DNA of 64,000 bases from Unio delphinus (GCA_029339505.1 JAQISU010000179.1:16554001-16618000); one strand, 5' to 3'; positions 18,450-32,683 are shown, counted from the stretch's first letter. Translations and numbers: made by a program. Notes: a model not told the origin generated them from the letters alone.

Positions 18450-19563
18450 TTATAAATGTAATTATATTATTAAATGTTTATCAGCTTAATTATTAATGTT
18501 ACTTGTTATATTATGACTCCAGGTTTTCTTCAATTTATATTACAAATTACTAATTACTACTCCATGTGATCTTCATGAATATTTTAATAATGTGTTCTAT
18601 TTAAATTTAGGAATCTTGTATTTGTAAAATAATTTTTGAATCTGTTTCCGAAATATGAAGAAAGCAGCATAATTCTGAACCTGTGATTCTTAATAGTCCT
18701 TAAAAAATGACAACTACAGTGTAACCTGCTATAAAACGGTGATTGGTGTCCATAGAACCCAGCCATGTAAAAAAAATAAACTGTATAACCAAGTCAGTTA
18801 ACTGACAAAAATTATGCATTTACCTAAAATATGGCGGGGGGGGGGTGGTAATAAAAGTGGGTGCAAAAGTATGTGTTTTTGATTAAATGATAACAAACAA
18901 GCCTGAAAAAACACTTGCGTATGAGAACCTGCATTTGTGTAGTACAATCCATAGTCCATTAAGTACTGTACATGTATATAATAACTCTATGAATTCAAGT
19001 ATAGCTTACAAAATTTATAATTTATGTATGTCATGCTCCTTTAGAAAATACAAATAACACAGATATAGCAAAAATTGATAGTCCTCATTTGATTTATACT
19101 TGATTGTCACCAACAATTCATTACAATCTAACCCAGGGGATGAAGCTATTCACTGGCAAATAAAAACGTGAACAAATTAAAAAGTTTTACAAACATTTTG
19201 CAAGATACCCATCATCTTAAAATACCTTGACAGTCAGATATAGATGGTTTTAAAAGAATACAAATTTATATTGTGTTTTATGCTATCATTGGTAGCTCCA
19301 CAAGCATTATTTATTTTTCCTGCGAAAATGAAATTTTCAAGGTACAATAAACATGTTCCAGTTACTTTGAAAAAAAACCCAACTATTTATCAGATTCCAT
19401 TGCTTTTATCTAAGTTTGGTGCTGACCTCCATTGATGCAAGGTTCTTTGTTTTTAGTGACGATCATAGATTGCTTTCCTTGATGAAGGGTGCAGGTGCTA
19501 TTGAAGTCACAGCTTAAGCTTTGGGGGACCGAACAAATATCCATTTCTTATTTCATTTGCTTA

Positions 19564-19629
<66 letters not shown>

Positions 19630-20160
19630 ATCAGTGCTTCATAGGTAATAAGTTTTCTTTGAACTTCCGCAAAACTATTTTTTCTGGGAACTGTAATTTG
19701 GTTGATTGTAACTTGTCACGGTAGTGTGACTACAGGATAGAGCACATACTACATTCTCCCATTTTTTAATGTGTGGATTTTTGTTCTTGTTTATTTTAAT
19801 GACATTTCTGGTAGTGGAATAATATGCTGACTTCCATGCATGTATCAGAAATTTTTAAAAAAAGATTAACAGATGATGAATACTAATATGAAGCTATGCT
19901 CTTAAAAAAGGGAACAGAAACAATGAAGAAATCAAGCTTTGTAAAATTTCACAAATAATTTATTTCCCTAGACTACATAGTGAAAAATGAGAAAAAAGAA
20001 TTTATGGTTTTACAAATTAAATCCAAATAACAATCCTAGAATCTATTAATTTTGAATCTCTTGACATTTTCCAAGCGAAATAAACAATAATTGGACTCAA
20101 CTGAGGTCTTGATGATATAAGGTTACATATCAAATCTGATTAGAAATAGTATGTGGCCTC
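18450..20160. repeat. non-coding sequence with a (TA)n microsatellite at 19563-19622
   Basis: The TA run of about 60 bases is the only clear structure. The rest is AT-rich and shows no gene. Confidence 0.6.
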
Positions 20161-22440
20161 TAGAGTTTTAACATGCTATGCACATGAGGTGCAAGATCAC
20201 TTCATTAATATGCATGGATGATTCTCACCATCAAACTGATCTGAGATCTGGATTTTATAAGATATCAGCTTACTTAGCAAGTATGAATCAAATCAGTTTA
20301 GAAATATGGTCTCTACGATGTCCACAAGCTACAAGCAACAACCAGACGCAAGATCACCTCATATATGTGCATGTATGTTGCTCATAAATGAATAAATCTG
20401 AGATGATGATGATACAAGCTTAAATACTAACTCTGATCAGAAATGTGGCCTCCAGTGTTCATAGTCTCAGCAAATCAGATGCAAAATCATTGCTTTATTA
20501 TATATGGATGTAAATGATAACTGACCTCGTCCAGGATCCTTATGATATACCGTAAGCTTTAACACAACAAATATGATCTAGAGTTGCAATAAGATCAGTC
20601 ATTAGCTGCTCCTCAGTAAAACCAAATGTGCACAGAGACAACACTTTTTTAGTGACCTGATTTCTGAGTACAACATAGACTCTGATACCATCGATGCCCT
20701 CTAACTGAAAACATAAGTGTACCATTATTAGTTCCTTTACTTCTAACAGCTTTGAAGATAAATATAAAGCGGAAAGAAAGAAAGCTTTAAATACTGACCC
20801 ATGACTCTGACCCTGAAGACAGGTCACCAAATATGGAATGTTTTATGTCTTCTAGTGACTACACAAGCATACCATCCATTTATCTTCAGCAACTGTCATG
20901 ATTTGTAGAACAATTGAGAGGTTTAAATGTTTTTACAAAGGCCTATTAAAAGACTTCCAGATGCTTTTTATTTTCTTCAGTAATTTCCACATATGCTACT
21001 ATGATTCCCTGCTACGAGGCAAATTAAAGGGCAAGGTTCTACGGTAAACAAGGACCATAACTCCACAATAGAAGGGTATAAGTCCTTGTAAAACCATACA
21101 ATTATGACGATAATAGTGAAATCAAACTTGAACTAAGTCTTTATACAAGGAAATGGTGAAATCAAACTTTAGCTTGATCTTCTTAAATGGAAAAGGTGAA
21201 ATCAAACTTGAATGAGGTCTTCTTCACGTAGTCTTACACCAATTCTGTCACATTCCATTAATTCTTTCACAAGTTATATAGCAGAAATGAATACAACATT
21301 TTTCAAATTCCATACAATTTTCCAGGGAAAAGATGAAATCAAACTTGAAGGCCAGAGTATATCTTCATGCAGTTTTCCATGGATATGGTGCAATCAAAAT
21401 TAAAGAGAATAAGGTCTAAGCAACCCCATACAATTTTGCAGGTAAATGGTGAAATCAAAGTTCAAGGGCAAAGGTCTATGTAACTCCATACAATGTTCTG
21501 AAATAAGGTGAATTCAAACACAAAAACAAGGTCTTCTTGACATAAATTCTTACATCAATTTAGTTTAAAATTCCATGAATTCTTTCAAAAGTTAAACAGT
21601 AGAAATACAATGTGTCACTGACTGTGTAAAGTGGGTCAATCTCATTGTATGGTTCTTACTGAATTAGTCAAAAATCTGCAAATGTGATTACCATGCCATC
21701 AACAGGTAACTACAGGTACCGTTTCTTTTCTTCAAAGTTTATCCAACTTTCTTTACTTATTCATTATTTTTGGACAATAAGTAAATTAAGAAACTTTTAT
21801 AAGTTACAAAGTGATACATTATACCCAGTTTGCATTCCCTACTATAAGACACCAATTGTTTTATTAGTTTGGTGGGGGGCCTGGTTATTTTTCTAAAAAG
21901 GATATTTATTTCTTGTAAGAAACCAAGGAAGAAATCTTTTTATTTATTTAACTATTTGGTTATGAAAAATATTTCTCCAATAAAATCCCAGTCACCCCTC
22001 AATTTTAACCCCAACCCGAAGTTTAGTTCCGAAATTCAGGACGTTTTCAGCAAATTTAAGGACTTTCCACATTACCAAGTCTGATAACAAAAATATTATC
22101 CGAAAAAGAGCTGCTCAAGTTCTGACACTTAGCTCAGTCAATCAGATGCAAAATCATCTCACTAATATGCATGGCTATTGCTCTTAAATTCAAGATGATT
22201 TAAGATTGTTTACCATATTTTATCAAAAACTGTTACAAGTTCTGCAATCACACCTCGTATAGTTTCTTGGGTCTCATGCATTGTCACACTCCTGTCAGAG
22301 GTTTGTCATAAAGTCGATGAAGTGTGATCAATAACCCCAAAAAAATATGATGGCTTTTGAAGTTGTAACAAGCTCAGCCAATCAGGTGCAAGATCACATT
22401 AATATTATGGATGGATCTCACTTATAATAAATTTTGATGA
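20161..22440. repeat. local dispersed repeats in an intron
   Basis: Two degenerate families alternate here. One contains AATCAGATGCAAAATCAT...ATATGCATGGAT and occurs near 20180, 20340, 20465, 22135 and 22375. The other contains GGTGAAATCAAACTTGAA and occurs about six times between 21110 and 21500. A possible exon (20540-20704, minus) sits among them: it has an acceptor-like TTTTCAG, but reads out of keeping with the C3-like gene and I cannot place it. Confidence 0.5.
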
Positions 22441-22595
22441 TATGAGCCCATATTACGTGCTTGATCAGATTGGGATCAGAAATATGGAAGCAGGGCCATA
22501 CCATAAGTTTGCTTGGCTTTGTGGACATGTGAGCTAAAAATAAATGTATACAACCAAAAACTACATGTACTATTTTTTTTAAAATTCTTACTTAC

Positions 22596-22824
22596 CCATT
22601 GGTCTTGAACATCATAGTTGAAGATGGTTACTTTAATATTCATTTGCTCCAGACGAACTGCTTTATAAGGGAGATCAATTTGGAGGAAGAAATTCTCTAA
22701 CGTTTTGAATGTAACTGGCTCAGAAATACAAATACCATATTCTGATGACATACCAATTGCCTGTACCCTCCACTCAGTTATTGATTGTGGTGTATATCGT
22801 TTCATGTTCAACACCCCATTGGAA
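22596..22824 (-). CDS. exon of C3-like protein (MG6-type region)
   Basis: A 229-bp exon with acceptor GCAACAG before 22824 and donor GTAAGT after 22596. It encodes SITEWRVQAIGMSSEYGICI followed by FFLQIDLPYKAVRLEQ and NYDVQDQW. This corresponds to the highly conserved C3/C4/C5 stretch 'DSITTWEI...GICIAEP...FFIDLRLPYSVVRNEQ...YNY'. It is the strongest evidence that the minus-strand gene is a complement-type thioester-family member. Confidence 0.92.
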
Positions 22825-24720
22825 CTGTTGCAAAAATAAAACCCATTATTTCAGTGGCATTTCTAGCAACATTTTGTGAACAATCAGAGAACTGATAACC
22901 ACTTTCAATAAAACACATATTTACAATGTACATGGATAATAAGAAAGTAATGAAAGATAACTAAATGCAACAAAATAAATATTTACTATGTGTATGAATA
23001 ATAAATACATAAATAATAAAAGATAACAACAATTAATAAAATACATACATTCCTTATAAAGTACATTAATATTAGTGATTGTTGTTTCTGAAAATACTGG
23101 TCACCATAGGTTGACCATTGGGTCAGGGAACAATGCAAAGGTCACCCAACATATGACATAGTGTAAGGAAAAAAAAAGTTTAGGAAAAAATAATACACAC
23201 ACACAAACACACACACACATGCACATGCACATGCACACATTCATATAGTACACACTCTCTTTTTAGACAAATACAAATATACAGCTTCTAGGGGACACAC
23301 TGTACACTATAACATTATGATATTAAAAAATATATTTGACTTGGACACATCAGTCTTAGTTAGGGGCCCCGAGTGGTCTAAAGCATTCTCCACTACGGAT
23401 CACTGCCATCTCATCTCTGTCTGTGTGGGTTCGAGTCTCAGATTGGGCCAATGTGGGTATGTGAGAAAGCTTGCCAGTAGCTTCTCGTGGGTCGGTGGTT
23501 CTTTCCGGGGTTCCTGGGTTCTTACTCCACCAATAATACTGGCCGTCATGTATAGCCTATATTGAGTTGAAAAATGGCGTTAAACCCTACAACAAAAACA
23601 ACAACATCATTCTTAGTTACTGTGCAATAACGGTTCTCACTTTTCTTAAATCAACATAGGTAAGTGCTTTTTTTTTCTTTTCAGATTTGATTGCAATATA
23701 TTTTACCAGACTTTAGTGGCTTTTAAGAAAAACTTTCAACACATCTAATCTAGGTATATCCCCTTTCATTTTACATTTATAGTTGTAGTACATGTATTTG
23801 GTAAAAATAAAGCAAAATTAGCATCTATATTAATACTGAATCCAATGGGACACATCATTCCACAGCCTGATTATCATGCACATTACATTCACCCCCCCCC
23901 CCCCCCAAAAAAAAAATGCGTATCATTTCAAGGGCTTTTTTAAAACAAAAATTACATTTATCAGTACTGGGCGATTTTATTTTATACAAAAAGAATTAAT
24001 TGGGAACATTCAACGAGAAATATGAAATTGAAACCATTGTAATTTTGAGTTTCTTGTTATTTTAAAAACTTTAGCATATAAATCAGGCCATATTCAGAAT
24101 GAAATTTTCATTCTGTATGTTTTCACTAATTGCTTTAACATCCTTTTTGAAAAGTAAATTGTAATGGTCTTAACATTCTTTATTGTAATAAAATACAATT
24201 TCTAAATGGTCTGACAAGTGTTGTTAGGATCTTGCACAATGAATTATCCCTTGAAAGGCAAGAAAATTTGTACTGAGACCAGATCAAGCTTTAAAGCTAT
24301 CAAGAGTCAATAATACTGTAGTTCCCTGATCTGTAAGCATATCATCAATATAGATTACATTATGTTCAAACCATTTCTTATAGAAAACTGGTACCTTGTT
24401 CACCCTTATAAGGGAATTCATCCATACACTTGTTTTCCAAACATCTTCACCTGTCGAAGATATATTTAGGTATATCTAGTAACAGTTTCACAGCTAGTAA
24501 AATATCATGCCAAAACCCATTTTTTTCTCTTTTTGGATAAGGTCATCACATTTTCATCTCCTAATAAAAACAGGTACTTTATCTTGCATATTTCATAAGA
24601 AAATTTACCAATTTTCTTTGAGGGAGAAGACCTCTACAAATCCATGCCATTTTCAAAGCTAATATAAATGTATCAATATCTGTCATTGCCAAGACACCTT
24701 TGAATCATTGTTTGTTTTTT
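22825..24720. other. intron sequence with SINE, CA repeat and poly-C run
   Basis: A (CA)n tract lies at about 23200-23240, a SINE at 23363-23607 and a poly-C/poly-A run near 23891-23918. The remainder is AT-rich with no gene seen. Confidence 0.5.
23363..23607 (+). mobile_element. tRNA-derived SINE (mollusc type)
   Basis: The tRNA-like head has an A box (GAGTGGTCTAAAGC) and a B box (GGGTTCGAGTCTC). The conserved body contains GTCGGTGGTTCTTTCCGGGG and CTCCACCA...CTGGCCG, and the 3' end is GGCGTTAAACCCTACAACAA. The body resembles the widespread bivalve SINE core. Confidence 0.85.
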
Positions 24721-24952
24721 ATGGTTTAACACCATTTTTCAGCACAATATAGGCTATACATGGCGGCCAGTATTAATGGTGGAGGAAGAAACCGGACAAA
24801 CCCCGGAAAGAACCACCGACCCACGAGTAGCTACTGGCAAGCTTTCTCACATAACTACATTTGCCGAATCTTAGACTCGAACACACGCAGAGGTGAGATG
24901 GCAGTGGTCCGTAACGGACAGCGCTTTAGACCACTTGGCCACACGGGGCCCC
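24721..24952 (-). mobile_element. tRNA-derived SINE, same family, inverted
   Basis: The reverse complement of the family at 23363-23607: the 3' tail (TTTAACACCATTTTTCAGC) comes first, and the tRNA-like head ends at GGGGCCCC. With the first copy it forms an inverted pair about 1.1 kb apart. Confidence 0.85.
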
Positions 24953-26405
24953 TTCCATTGAATCATACCCTCCAATTTAACTATGTTCACTTTTGATTTC
25001 TTTATAAAAGTGAAAAATAATTAATTTAATTCTTTGATAAATTTTTGTGAAGGATCTGGAAATGAGATAGATGAACAAATGATCAAATTTTGAAATAATT
25101 ATGGTTTACAAAACTGTTATTTCACCAGCTGTGAATGATCGATCATTTCTGCTTTAAGTTCAAAATTTATTTTTATGATTTTATCCAACTATTTTACCAA
25201 TTGGTGTTAAGGATCACTTTTCAAAAGTTTTAATCATTTGTTTTATTTTCCAAATTCAATTTTACCATTTTATCCAAATCCACCTAAAGCTTTATGCACA
25301 TTAATGAAAATTCGATCACCCACTCTAACTTCAACCTGTGATGAAATGTTGCTGAACTGTACTTCTTGCTTACTGTCCAAACTGTTTTTGTTTTGGTAAT
25401 GTTCAGTTTCAGTCCAGAAATCCTTGCAAAGAAGCTGAATACCTCACTAGAAGATTCCAATGATTTAAAAGAGCCATCAAGAATTAAAATAGTGTCATCT
25501 GCAAACTGTGACTGTAAAAGTTCTGTTTCCTGTAACTTTATGCAGTGTGACCCCACTATAACGCACTGTTGTAATGCAAATACGGACATAACATGGTTGT
25601 AGCATGGCTCCCGAAACTTCATGTACATGTACCTTATTACAGGTTTTTTTCTTAAAAAACAAAGAATTCTTATAGGCATGAAAATTAAATACGTAAAGAG
25701 TTTTATTATCATTATGGAGAAGAGATTGCATATAAATTCCAATAGAAGACAATTGTGGCTTAAATATCATATGCATATATTATTCTCATACTCTTCTTAA
25801 AAGTGTGATACAAAACATGCAGAAAATTTATTAGCATTTTTGGAAGGAGGAAATTACATGGGTCCTAACATTTTTTAATTGAACCAATTTTTTTACAGTT
25901 TTGTGCCAAAATAAACACCTGAAATACGAATTATCTGAACCAGTGGCTGGGCCTTTTGAGAACTTTGATCTTTGTTTGTTGTTGAAAAATGACAGCTCAT
26001 AAGTGCTAATATTATTATTACTGATCCTTAAGCAATGAAGCCATCAAATCTACTTTTTGTTTGTCTTTAATGCATTACGTATACAATCGTTGCTCAACTA
26101 ATATCCAACAGAAGTTCTCTAAATTTAATACACAACTAAGCAACAACCAAAGCGATGGTTGATAAAAGATTCTCACCAGAATTTATTAATCAATTAATTT
26201 AACTACATTGCTCATCGTCAATGTCAACTGCCGAACTCAACTTGTTTAAATGAAGGAGCAACGATTTATAAAACATCAAAGAAACAAAAGCTGCCAACAA
26301 CTGCACATGGCTTGGGGGAGGTGTTGTTTTATGCCATCTGCTGACTAGTGAATAATGTTGTCCATTTCCAACAAATATACCCCCATTGTTTAATGACAAT
26401 TATTC
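24953..26405. other. mostly non-coding, with a LINE fragment
   Basis: Apart from the reverse-transcriptase fragment at 25284-25538, I see nothing definable. Confidence 0.4.
25284..25538 (-). pseudogene. non-LTR retrotransposon RT fragment
   Basis: It encodes SQFADDTILILDGSFKSLES, which contains the catalytic FADD box of LINE reverse transcriptases, then ARISGLKLNITKTKTVW, the usual continuation. The element is truncated at both ends. Confidence 0.8.
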
Positions 26406-26640
26406 TTGATGTTGTCATTCAAACAAATAGGTGTAAAAGTGTTAATTAGTAGACATTTTGAATGGAAAATGGGGAACGTAAATGTAAAACTTGTAATGTT
26501 AAAGAAACGTTTGAAGCATTGGACAGGATTGAGTCCAGTGTTAAAACAATTACAAGTAGCTAACGATTTAAGTGTGAATGAATCAACAGTTTGAGGATGG
26601 AAGGAAAGAAGCAAATTAAAGAGAGTTGGTTGTGGATATG
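26406..26640 (+). pseudogene. possible pogo/Tigger transposase N-terminal fragment
   Basis: A + frame reads like the DNA-binding helix-turn-helix of Tigger/CENP-B-type transposases: KLVMLKKRLKHW...LQVANDLSVNESTV, then a stop and GWKER. It is short and broken, so the assignment is tentative. Confidence 0.4.
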
Positions 26641-26829
26641 CATGAAAGCAGTCAAAAGTTTAATGTGTGCTTTGAGATGGATGGAGACGTTAGACATCAA
26701 CTAGGTTCGAATTCTTGAGCTGAGAAATATAATTGACTTTGCCAAGAGCAAATGTGACAGTAGCAGAAAGCAGCTATAAAACGGAAGAACAGCAAGACTC
26801 GACTGCTTGCTCCCAGGAATCAAGGTTTA

Positions 26830-29290
26830 TCTTGAATGCTTTCAATGCAGCTTTCAGATTGTCTTTGAAGCATTTCTTCTGACTTCTGTGGGATCACTGT
26901 CCCTGCTGTAGCTCGTGCATACATCATGTCCTGCCCAGCATAGCTGGGACTGCATCAGGATGGTATGAGTAGTGAGAAGACATGCTTGGGCAAGTACCTC
27001 AGTGTCTCTAATTTCGTCCTGACACTTGATGTTGAGGATTTTCCTGAGACTTGTGGTGTGAAAATGGTTAAACTTCCTGGTACACTCTCCACATTTTGCA
27101 TGCATAAAGAAGTGTGAGGAGCATAACAACCCTGTATACCTTTAGTTTGGTCTGGATGCTGATACCTCTTTGATTCCAGACATTGGCATACATTCTGCTG
27201 AAAGTTGGGCAGACTCTGGCAATGCGAAGGTTCACTTTGTCATCAATAGTGACACTCTGTGACAGTGTGCTGCTAAAATAGGTGAAAAGGTTCACTATGT
27301 TGAGCTTTTAGCTGTTGACAGTGATATTCAGGCTCAACATAGGGTTTTGCAGGATATGACTGATGCAGGACTTCAATTTTCTTGGTACTGATGGTAAGAC
27401 CAAAGCTTGTACAGTAGCTAGAGAACTTGTCACCACTGCACTGTAGGTCAGCTTCTGAGCCAGTGTTGAGGGCACAATTATCAGTAGAAAGAATTCCTTG
27501 ATAGTGTCTGTCATATTCTTTGTTTTCACTTGAAGCCTCTTTGGGTTGAACAGTTTTCCATCTGTACGGTGATTGATGCCAACTCCAATATCTCCATCTC
27601 TGAAAGTATTAGTCAACATGGCAGAGAACAATAAACTGAACAGTATCAGTGCCATAACACAACCCTACTTGATGCTATTAGTTACTGGAAATAGCTTAGA
27701 TGTCTCTCTATTGTCCTGGAATCATGCTTGCATGCCATCATGGAAATGCTGCACCATGGATATAAATTTTATTGGGCATCCATACTTGGCCATTACCTTT
27801 CACAAGCCTTCTCTTCTGACAGCATCAAAGGTTTTAGTAAGTCGATGTAGAAGGAGAAGAGGTTGGCATTTTGCTCTTGACATTTCACTTGTAGCTGCCT
27901 TGTAGCAAACACCATGTTGATGGTCTCACATTCTTTTCAGAATCTACAATGGCTTTATGGCAGGAGTCCCTGGTCAAAGTGCATGGTGTGGTGATTCAGT
28001 AGGATTCTTTAAGTATCTTTCCTGTGGCGCACGGATATACCCTGGTGGTTGTTGCAGACCTGGCTGTTCCCTTTGCGCTTATACTTGTAGATTATGGTAG
28101 CATCTTTGAATTCCTGAGGGATTGTCTCTTGGTGCCACATCAGTAAAAACATTTCGTGGAGACTTTCTACCAGAGCTGTGCCCCATCCTTGTAGAATTCA
28201 GCCAGGATGGAGTCTGAACCAGGGGCTTTACCACTGGAGAACAGACATATTGCTTTCTGTTTCTCGAGCAAGGGGGGGGGGCAACCAGTGCTTTGTTGAT
28301 GGGTAATTGGGGGAGACAACTGCTTCATAGATGAAGGGTGATTCGGGATGCTGTCAAAGTTTTAAGTCAAACACTGAAGAATCTTATCTTTGTCAGTAAT
28401 TAATGTGTTCCTGTCTGCACTGAGAAGGGGGGATGATCCAGAGGATGTGAGTCACTACACTTCTTTCAGGGCATTGTAGAAGTTCTTCATGTCATGTCTG
28501 TCTGTGAAACACTGAATGTCTTCAGCTTTGTTGCTCAGCCACATGTCTCGCATCTGACAGAGTTTCTGCTGTACGGTTCTGTGTATATTGTTTTATGAAT
28601 CTTTCCTGGAGGTGGAGTTGTTAAGGTAGGTTTGGTGGAGATGGTGTTTCTCATCCAGCAACTGCCTGATCTTGTCACAGTTCTTATCCAACCAGTCTTG
28701 GTGCCTTTTGGTTAAGGATCCTAGGACTTCAGAAGCTATGCTGTAGACTAGCTCTCTGAATACCACACAGTCGGTCTCCACATTCTGATGGTCTAGCGGG
28801 ATGGATTTCAGATGTTCTTCCAGGGCATCCATGTGAGACTGTTTTGTACTGGTATGTGTAAGCTTGGTTATTTTATGTCATTTAGGAGCCTTTTCTCCCT
28901 GCAGGCATCTTTTGGGCTGAATGGCAGATGTTGAGTTTGTTGATGATAAGGTGGTGGTCTGTCCAGCAGTCAGTGCTGCACAAGGATTTAGTCACATACA
29001 CCTCCTGCTTGACCATATTCCTGACAATGATGTACTTAATGAGATGCCAGTGCTTTGAACGAGGGTGCACCCACAACGTCTCGTTATGGGAATGGAGGTG
29101 GAAGACCATATTGGTGATCAGCAGTTCACGCTCAGAGCACGTCTGGAGCAAAAGGAGACCAATGCTGTTACAGTGACCCACTCAATACTTTCCTAGAACT
29201 CAGGAGTATGATCCCAAGCAATGTGATCACAGTCTACTCTTGCATTGATGTTGCCAAGAATGATGAGCTTATCAGCCATTGGAACAACAG
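26830..29290 (-). pseudogene. nearly full-length but decayed LINE (EN + RT ORF)
   Basis: Reading leftward on the minus strand, the frames give the end of an AP-type endonuclease (near 29290-28882, with HPRSKHWHLIKYIIVR and CWTDHHLIINKLN). A linker with LTKRHQDWLDKNCDKIRQLL follows (28832-28593), then the RT domain region and its end (27295-26854, with FTYFSSTLSQSVTIDDKVN and WNQRGISIQTKLKVYR, then LRKILNIKCQDEIRDTEVL and QSQLCWAGH). Frameshifts and stops separate the parts. The block order is typical of animal non-LTR ORF2 proteins. Confidence 0.85.
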
Positions 29291-32080
29291 CAATGACAGA
29301 GTGAAGATCCAAAAGACTTTGAAAAATTCAGCTGTAAATCTGTCTTCTACCTATTTTTTCCTCATTATACAGGTTATTATATCACTCTTTTAATTACCTT
29401 GAAGATCAAACTAACCAGTACTAATTTAATTTTCATCTGTAATTAAATTTGTAATTATTTTATGAACATAGTTTCTGTTTTCTAGGCAAAAGTATATGGT
29501 TGGTTTTTCACCCTGTTTTATCCATTTTACTCTAGATTTAAGAAAACTTCTTAATGCTTTACTTTTCTCAATCTTTCAAGCTCTTTCTTTATAGACTCCA
29601 ATATTTCTAAATCATTTGATCATATGGAACCATTTTCTATCGAGTGTATTTGCTGAACAAGTTCAATTTCCTGTTTAAATTTACATTTCTTTTTATATGA
29701 AACATATGAAATATTGTTTTAATGGGTTTCCATCAAAAATGTATCTAGAATGTATGCTTCTTGTAGTTCTATAAGCAAGTCCTCAAACTTCATACATATT
29801 GATACATGGGCTCTTATCGTTTCCTAATATATAATAAAAGATATGACAATTTCCTATTTTTCATGCATTATTTTGGAATCTGAAACCAGTCTTCAAGCTA
29901 CATATCGCTATATTATAGTTTCACATCAAAGTTTAGCTTAGAGATTCAAACTTTTTCTAATCCAGGTTTCCTCAGAATATTCCTACACCATTTTTTACAT
30001 TTGGACATTTAGAATAGAATGTTGGTTCTGAGCCTAGCAAATTTAAACTATGTTATATCGGCTTATGAATGCATAATATCGATAGGAAAGTTATTTATTT
30101 TCTAAAAAATGGCATGTATTATAATTGTTATGTCTTGAATCCGCTAACAAACTCAACAAAACCATTTGCATTAATAGTCACATGATTCGCAAATCTCAAA
30201 CAGCAACATCGGAAGTCCAATAATCACGTTATAATAACAAAAATTATATTACCGGTAAATGAAAGTCTGATACCTTTTGTAAAAACCTGAAAGAACATGT
30301 AATTCTCAACATATTTATTTTGAGCACAACAAGAAGAAACTTTGTATCAAGCAGGGTAGTCTAGTTCCCTGCTTTATATGCTCTCTGCATGAGAGAGCAT
30401 ATGTAGATGTTATAGTCACGTGATACATGTACAACGAAACTCCAGAAGTTGGTCTCAGAATAAATATAGATAATTTTGTGCTCCATCAATTTTGTATTTT
30501 TATTACAAACAATAAATGACTTTCATTTAATATTTTTTCAACAATATTTGAAAATGACAGTTGAAATTATGTGCGCTTGTGCAAGAAGCAATCGAAATTA
30601 CAAGTACCAGCTCAAATTCCATCAATGCAATAGTTTTATCATCTTTCAGCACGTTTATGACATAACAATTTTAATACTCACAATTTCTGAGAAAATAAAA
30701 AAATTTCAAATCTATTTCATGCAGGTAGAACTCGATTAAACGTTTAAGTTTGTTAGCCCATCCACTAAGTAGCTATTCTTTAATGCCACCATGTTGACCT
30801 CTTGTGATTCTAGACTGGTTTTCATACCTTCCTTATAAAAAAGATACGTATATCAAGCTCTCTATGGAGAAAAAAGTCTACAAGGGAATCTATTCCAATG
30901 AGCGCTTAAATTGTCTCAATAAGTATAAATTTATAACAAGCACCAAAATGATCCATACTGCAACCTCCTAAAATTCTGGTTTAAACTCAATAAATTTAAC
31001 ACATGATCAGTTCAGCTGCAACTCAATTATGTCATTGTTTTGGACGCTTAAAGTTGTGGAGGAAAATTCCCATTTTTTTCCCTGACTTAAGGAACATTCA
31101 ACGACTTTTCATGGTCAGGACAAAAACATCATTTCTATTGACATTTTACCATTTTTCCAGTAGTGTGGGAACCCTGGAGTTCACTGGTTTTTGAGAAGAG
31201 AACTGCACTGATTTCTTATGGGAGAAGATTACTAGTTTTGAGGGAAGAAATATACTGGTGTCTGGAGGGAGGAGGGAGGTGTATTTGTGTCATAGAAGAG
31301 GGTGTACTAGTTTGTAAGAAAAAGGTGAACTTGTGTCTGATGAGAGTTTAGTTGTGTTTGAGGAGGTAGTGTAATAGAAAAAATGTAGTACGAAAAAAAA
31401 TTGTTGGCTTTAAAATCGATCATTAAAATGATGGACGACAACCCAGATGTAAACATGGATGTTGACAGCGTGGGTAGCGACATTAAAGTTGATGATCTGG
31501 ATGATGATATTGATTTAAATGATCAGGATTAGAAATGAAAAAGTTGATGAAAGAGATAATACATGGCTTCATGCACTTTTCAATCGAGAATGAAGCTGAC
31601 TTTGAAGGCTTTCAAAAGTACAAAAGTAATGGGTCTGGGATGATTTTTCACCTTGATTGCAGCCACGATTGATACAATATTGTTAATACATGTACTGACA
31701 AAGCGATGATGTGGAGTTCAAAATTTGGACAAAAATTGTTCTGATTAATTACCATACTGAAAGATTTCTAGAATTAATCTGAGACAAGTTTTCATGGGAA
31801 ACTGCATGCTTTAGTATATGTTCTAGAGTGTGAAGGAAACAAATTGTTCCATGTGTTTTGTTGTCCAATATTTTAGTAAAATTATTATAATTTTTGAACA
31901 GACAGTGCTAGAAGGACTCCTGCATTTTTATGTGGTACCCTAATAAGGTGATTTCTTTAAGGCTCCTGGTATTCTCTGTGGGACTCTACTATAGGCCTCC
32001 ACCATTTATATGTGTGGCCCTAATCAGGGAAGCACTTGTGTATATTGTCTGCAAAAGTAGTCATTCCTCAATATTCAGGA
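29291..32080. other. no gene seen
   Basis: AT-rich sequence. Short open frames show no family resemblance. Confidence 0.35.
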
Positions 32081-32403
32081 ACCGCTCCGGAGGTCTAGTG
32101 GTTAGAGCATCCGTCACGGAAAAAGGATCTCATGGGTTTGATCCCCGGCCAAGTCTTACCAAAGACTTACAAAAATGGTACTAACAGCTGTCTCGCTTGG
32201 CACTCAGCATAAAAAGGTTAGTGTTAGGGCTGGTTGGCTTGGTGTCAGGATAATGTGACTGGGTGGGACATCATCCTACATGTCTGCGGCATGATGCCCC
32301 AGTGCTAGACATCACTATAAACTGCCTCACTGCAGACATCATAGCGATATGACTGAATTTTGTTAAAAGCTATGTTAAAAATCCTAATAAAACAAACAAA
32401 CAA
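32081..32403 (+). mobile_element. tRNA-derived SINE, second family
   Basis: The head has an A box (GGTCTAGTGGTTAGAGC) and a B box (GGTTTGATCCCCGG). The body contains GGCATGATGCCCCAGTGCTA and CACTATAAACTGCC, and the tail is AATAAAACAAACAAACAA. It belongs to the type common in mollusc genomes and is not a functional tRNA gene. Confidence 0.8.
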
Positions 32404-32547
32404 CAATATTCAGTTAAATCAATACTTGTAGGATAGTATTATCTGGGAAATAACTCCAAAATACTAGACATTCAATTTATTTAAAGCAATTATAAAGGTT
32501 TCTGTTAATTAAATAAAATCCCATTTCAGAAACTTCGCTTTACTTAC

Positions 32548-32683
32548 CCAATGTTGTGTTCTTCAAATAACCATGATTCTTCAAATCTGGATCTGATAAA
32601 CATAGTACCCAAGTGTTTAGTTGCCTCCCCAAAATCAATCACTATCTTATCTGCACCACTTGAACGTCCCGCACGGAATAAAT
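32548..32683 (-). CDS. exon of C3-like protein (region after the anaphylatoxin-like segment)
   Basis: A 136-bp exon with acceptor TTCCAG before 32683 and donor GTAAGTA after 32548. It ends in phase 2, joining correctly to the exon at 22824. It encodes MFIRSRFEESWLFEEHNIG, the counterpart of C3 'SRSEFPESWLW'. It is the most 5' exon I can identify; no earlier exons are evident to the right. Confidence 0.8.

Noticed and set aside
20540..20704. Possible minus-strand exon after a TTTTCAG acceptor
   Set aside because: The exon phases show that the C3-like gene joins 22596 directly to 17204. The encoded peptide matches nothing I know and no good donor follows.
23363..23440. tRNA gene-like A and B boxes
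   Set aside because: They belong to the head of a SINE; there is no proper cloverleaf and the body continues as the SINE core. The same holds for 24870-24952 and 32081-32160.
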